8,673 bases of DNA, from NCBI GenBank assembly GCA_025455085.1, contig JALONF010000067.1, positions 1 to 8,673 of the forward strand, read 5' to 3'. Position numbers and translations under genes: made by a program. Origin of the DNA: Ignavibacteriaceae bacterium (GTDB taxonomy: Bacteria; Bacteroidota; Ignavibacteria; Ignavibacteriales; Ignavibacteriaceae). Shown here piece after piece: positions 6,017-8,673 of the stretch (position 1 is its first letter; each line of letters opens with the position of its first letter). The notes under the pieces are model-generated. The model made no database searches. It was given only the letters and a program-made list of their open reading frames with translations, and was not told the origin of the DNA.

Positions 6017-7167
6017 AATATTGCCAATAGTTTTTGGAGTTTTGCTGCGGCTTCTTTCAGCACTTCATCTGATTTCGCAAAACAAATTCGCACCAAGGAC
6101 CTACTTTTTCTATCTTCATAAAATGGTGAAAGCGGAATTACAGCAACACCAATTTCCTTTGTTAGATATTCTGAAAATTCCATATCAGGTTTATTTGAAA
6201 TATCTGAATAATCCAGCAACCGAAAATAAGTACCGTGGCAGCTTTTAATTTTCAACTTTGAATTTTTAATTGCATCTGAGAAGACATCCCGTTTACGCTG
6301 ATAAAATTTTCCAAGCGAAAGATATCTTTCCTCCTGCCTCATAAACTCTGCATAAGCATATTGAATTGGAGTGTTTACCGAAAACACGATAAACTGATGC
6401 ATCTTCCTGAATTCTTTAGTAAGATATGCCGGTGCAGCACAGTAACCCATCTTCCAGCCGGTTGTGTGATACGTTTTTCCAAAAGAAGAAATGACAAATG
6501 TTCTTCCTGATAACTCCTTTGAACTTGCAAGGCTAATATGTTTTTTATTATCGAAAGTAATATGCTCATACACTTCATCACTCACTATTAAAATATCAGT
6601 TCCCTTTGTAATCTTTTCAAGTTCTTTTATATCATCCTCAGTGATAAGGCTTCCGGTTGGATTATGAGGCGAGTTGATAATTATGGTTTTAGTTTTATCA
6701 GTGATTTTTGTTTGAACTAAATCCCAATCATAAGAATAATCATCTGGATTTAAAGAAATGTAAATAGGGATACCACCATTGGATAAAATATCTGGCACAT
6801 AACTGTCATATGCAGGTTCAAAAACTATTACTTCATCACCAGATTTGACAACTGAAGCAATTGCTGTATATAATGCCTGTGTTGCACCTGCTGTTATAGT
6901 GATTTCATTTTCATAATCATAATGCCTTCCGTACAGTTTTTCAATTTTTTCTGAGATTGCTTTGCGCAAAATTAGCACTCCCTGCATTGGAGCGTACTGA
7001 TTGAAACCTTTTTTCTGGAAGTGGTGAACTAACTCAAGTAGTTCATCATCACAATTCCAATCCGGAAAACCTTGTGCAAGATTAATTGCATTATATTCAA
7101 CTGCCATCCTCGACATGATTGTGAAGATGCTTGTTCCCCATTCAGGCAGTTTTGGCTTAATATTCAT
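6013..7167 (-). CDS. ybdL: YbdL-like pyridoxal-phosphate methionine aminotransferase
   Basis: A fold-type I class I/II aminotransferase of 384 residues, close in length and sequence pattern to E. coli YbdL, which transaminates methionine and some aromatic or glutamine-type amino acids with 2-oxo acids; the reverse reaction closes methionine salvage. Evidence in order: KLPEWGTSIFTIMS (6-19), INLAQGFPDW (28-37), NQYAPMQGVLILRKAI (56-71), TAGATQALY (92-100) for the phosphate loop, FEPAYDSYVP (116-125), NSPHNPTG (165-172) with N169, SDEVYEH (196-202) with D197 for the pyridine nitrogen, SSFGKTYHTTGWKMGY (227-242) with K231 as the Schiff-base lysine, and R360 in VRICFAK for the substrate carboxylate. 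All catalytic residues are present. ATG 7167 lies 5 bases after the Sel1 gene stop; the gene ends in a 4-base overlap with the CDF gene. A cytoplasmic enzyme; a kynurenine or glutamine aminotransferase role is the main alternative. Confidence 0.93.
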   Translation of the reverse strand: MNIKPKLPEWGTSIFTIMSRMAVEYNAINLAQGFPDWNCDDELLELVHHFQKKGFNQYAPMQGVLILRKAISEKIEKLYGRHYDYENEITITAGATQALYTAIASVVKSGDEVIVFEPAYDSYVPDILSNGGIPIYISLNPDDYSYDWDLVQTKITDKTKTIIINSPHNPTGSLITEDDIKELEKITKGTDILIVSDEVYEHITFDNKKHISLASSKELSGRTFVISSFGKTYHTTGWKMGYCAAPAYLTKEFRKMHQFIVFSVNTPIQYAYAEFMRQEERYLSLGKFYQRKRDVFSDAIKNSKLKIKSCHGTYFRLLDYSDISNKPDMEFSEYLTKEIGVAVIPLSPFYEDRKSRSLVRICFAKSDEVLKEAAAKLQKLLAIL

Positions 7168-7172
7168 AAGAT

Positions 7173-8673
7173 TTAATTAGATAGAAGAAATTGAGAATCG
7201 GCAGGTCGCATTTCATCGTAAATTCTTTTCAGTTCTTCGTAAGCAAATCGGTTACCACGCTGGGCCGCCATTTTGAAGTAATTGACTGCTTCAGGTTTAG
7301 ATTGATTTGTTCCAAATCCATTCTGGTAACATAATCCAACAGTGACCATAGCGAACAGTGAGCCTTCATCGGCAGCCTTCTTTAGCTTCTTAAAATCTTC
7401 AGACTTGTTGTAGCCCTCAAATTCATCCAGCAGTCTTGAAGCCGTTAGTCTGATCTCAGCTTCTTTACTTCCCAGTTGAGCAGCGGATTTCCAGAGATTT
7501 ATTCCAACTTCAGTGTCATATCTTCCAAATCTGTTAGAGTAGTAATTCAGTCCTGACTCAACCATAGCAGGAAGGTAATAAGCATTTGCAGATTGGTCAA
7601 GCAAATTCAGCGCATCTGATATTGCAATACGTCGATCAAAACCAATAGCTGTTAAACCATACCATAAATACATAGCAACAATATTTTCGTTTTCACTTTG
7701 TTGCTGAACAAGCTCACTAAATCCAGACTGTTGTGATAATTGCCATAGCAGATAAGTTCCTGATGGCGAATCATTTCTGAGAGCACGATAATAATAGACT
7801 CCAGCATCAACTAAATTTTTATTATAAAAAATACCTTGCTCATACATTTTGCCAAGGATTGATTGGGCTTCAGGACTTCCGTTATCTGCAAGTGTATTAA
7901 GTATCTCAATGTTACGAGGAGTTGCAAGTTCCTTCAAACTTTTTGGTTTATCAGCCAACAAAATTTTTGTAAGGCTATCTGTGCCAATTACATCAATATT
8001 ATCAACTAACATGCTGTCAGTTATGACAATCGCAGAGTCGGTAATAGTTTCAAAATCAATAAATACTAAACCAAGATTTGCAGTAAGATTTTCTGATGGA
8101 TCCGGTATTGGATTCTTATCTTCAGGGTTGCCAGATGAACTCTTTAATGAGTCAACAATATCTTTTGAAACTCTGGGTTCAAGTCGGGCCACAATATCTT
8201 TTGCTGGTTCATAATCATTATCGGCTGCCTTTTTAATCCAATAATAAGCTAAGTTAAAATCACGCTTGACTGTAAGATTATCTGTGTATAAAATTCCAAC
8301 TACATATTGCGATTGGATCATTCCATCACTTGCGGCACTTTGAAACAATGTAAATGCATTGAAGGGGTCCCACTGAACCCCAATTCCGTTAATCAATAAA
8401 ATTGCATAATTATATTTTGCGGAAGTAAGATTTTGGTCTGCTGCTTTTTTAATCCAAAATACAGCTTGTGAAGTATCTGCAGGAACACCTTCACCAAGTA
8501 AAAAACGTAAGCCTAATTCGTGCTGGGCAAGAGGATCTCCTGCATTTGCTTCCTGTGTTAATCTGAATTTTTGCCAAATCTGATAAGCAAGATCAGGTCG
8601 GTAAAAGTAAGGTGCATTTGGCTGAGGTCTTTTATTTTTGAATGCGAGACTTTGAGTAGTATCCTGTGCGTAA
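7173..8673 (-). CDS. Secreted Sel1-repeat protein, N-terminus outside window
   Basis: The frame is open to the right edge: 499 codons are visible, with the stop at 7173-7175. A TTG at 8396 is an internal Leu codon within a Sel1 repeat, not the start. No ATG lies in the visible upstream part. The first visible residues YAQDTTQS resemble the end of a signal peptide (cleavage after Ala2), so the start is probably only about 20 codons beyond the edge and the protein exported; this is inference. Sel1 (TPR-like helical) repeats lie at about residues 46-81, 82-117, 118-152, a partial at 153-165, then 264-300, 365-401, 402-437, 438-473 and a partial at 474-487. Typical units read LAQHELGLRFLLGEGV followed by AVFWIKKAAD. 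Between blocks is a Pro/Asp/Ser-rich spacer (about 166-263) with three TDS triplets. Sel1 proteins act as protein-binding scaffolds; the partner is unknown. It is followed 5 bases later by the aminotransferase gene. Confidence 0.88.
   Translation of the reverse strand, partial: YAQDTTQSLAFKNKRPQPNAPYFYRPDLAYQIWQKFRLTQEANAGDPLAQHELGLRFLLGEGVPADTSQAVFWIKKAADQNLTSAKYNYAILLINGIGVQWDPFNAFTLFQSAASDGMIQSQYVVGILYTDNLTVKRDFNLAYYWIKKAADNDYEPAKDIVARLEPRVSKDIVDSLKSSSGNPEDKNPIPDPSENLTANLGLVFIDFETITDSAIVITDSMLVDNIDVIGTDSLTKILLADKPKSLKELATPRNIEILNTLADNGSPEAQSILGKMYEQGIFYNKNLVDAGVYYYRALRNDSPSGTYLLWQLSQQSGFSELVQQQSENENIVAMYLWYGLTAIGFDRRIAISDALNLLDQSANAYYLPAMVESGLNYYSNRFGRYDTEVGINLWKSAAQLGSKEAEIRLTASRLLDEFEGYNKSEDFKKLKKAADEGSLFAMVTVGLCYQNGFGTNQSKPEAVNYFKMAAQRGNRFAYEELKRIYDEMRPADSQFLLSN

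Noticed and set aside
7849..8214. Plus-strand 121-codon open frame
   Set aside because: It lies entirely opposite the Sel1 gene, whose repeats are clearly coding; it has no recognisable domain.
8394..8396. TTG start codon for a 407-residue Sel1 protein
   Set aside because: The same frame continues upstream to the window edge with two further Sel1-like units, so this TTG is an internal leucine.
1..8673. A new defence, mobile or biosynthetic system
   Set aside because: Every sizeable open frame belongs to a known, mostly housekeeping family; there are no transposases, integrases, nucleases, toxin-antitoxin pairs or arrays.

Overview
The window reads as an ordinary stretch of chromosome from an AT-rich, Gram-negative bacterium of the Bacteroidota/Chlorobi/Ignavibacteria assemblage. 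This placement is an inference from three things. There is a TonB energy transducer with a double-polyproline periplasmic stalk. Most start codons lack a Shine-Dalgarno sequence. One TAnnTTTG promoter-like element, the type used by Bacteroidota primary sigma factors, lies directly upstream of a gene. No rRNA, tRNA, CRISPR, transposase or phage gene is visible.

Left half, plus strand: (1) the C-terminal part of a TonB protein (1-524, cut by the window start), closed by a clear intrinsic terminator (531-555); (2) a membrane-anchored DUF218/YdcF-SanA-like protein (758-1780); (3) nusB (1846-2325), followed three bases later by (4) a UMF1/Atg22-type MFS transporter (2329-3549), very probably on one transcript; (5) a CNNM/CorB-CorC protein with DUF21, CBS pair and CorC_HlyC domains (3750-4967), preceded by the TAnnTTTG element.

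Right half, minus strand, converging on the CNNM gene with a 29-base gap: a tight three-gene set transcribed from beyond the right edge. Its order is a secreted Sel1-repeat protein (7173 to the window end, N-terminus outside), a YbdL-like methionine aminotransferase (6013-7167, 5-base gap) and a CDF cation transporter (4997-6016, ATGA overlap with the aminotransferase). The spacing implies co-transcription and translational coupling. No biochemical link between the three products is evident from sequence.

I see no convincing undescribed multi-gene system. The most unusual element is a 25-base GC-rich imperfect palindrome (5155-5179) inside the CDF gene. It appears to have inserted about seven extra residues in frame at a loop of the cytoplasmic domain, much like the in-gene palindromic elements known from Rickettsia. 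The CDF protein also has an E-x3-H pair where D/H-x3-D is usual, plus a four-cysteine C-terminal motif. Both intergenic regions upstream of the plus-strand membrane genes carry short odd-length palindromes that could be operators.
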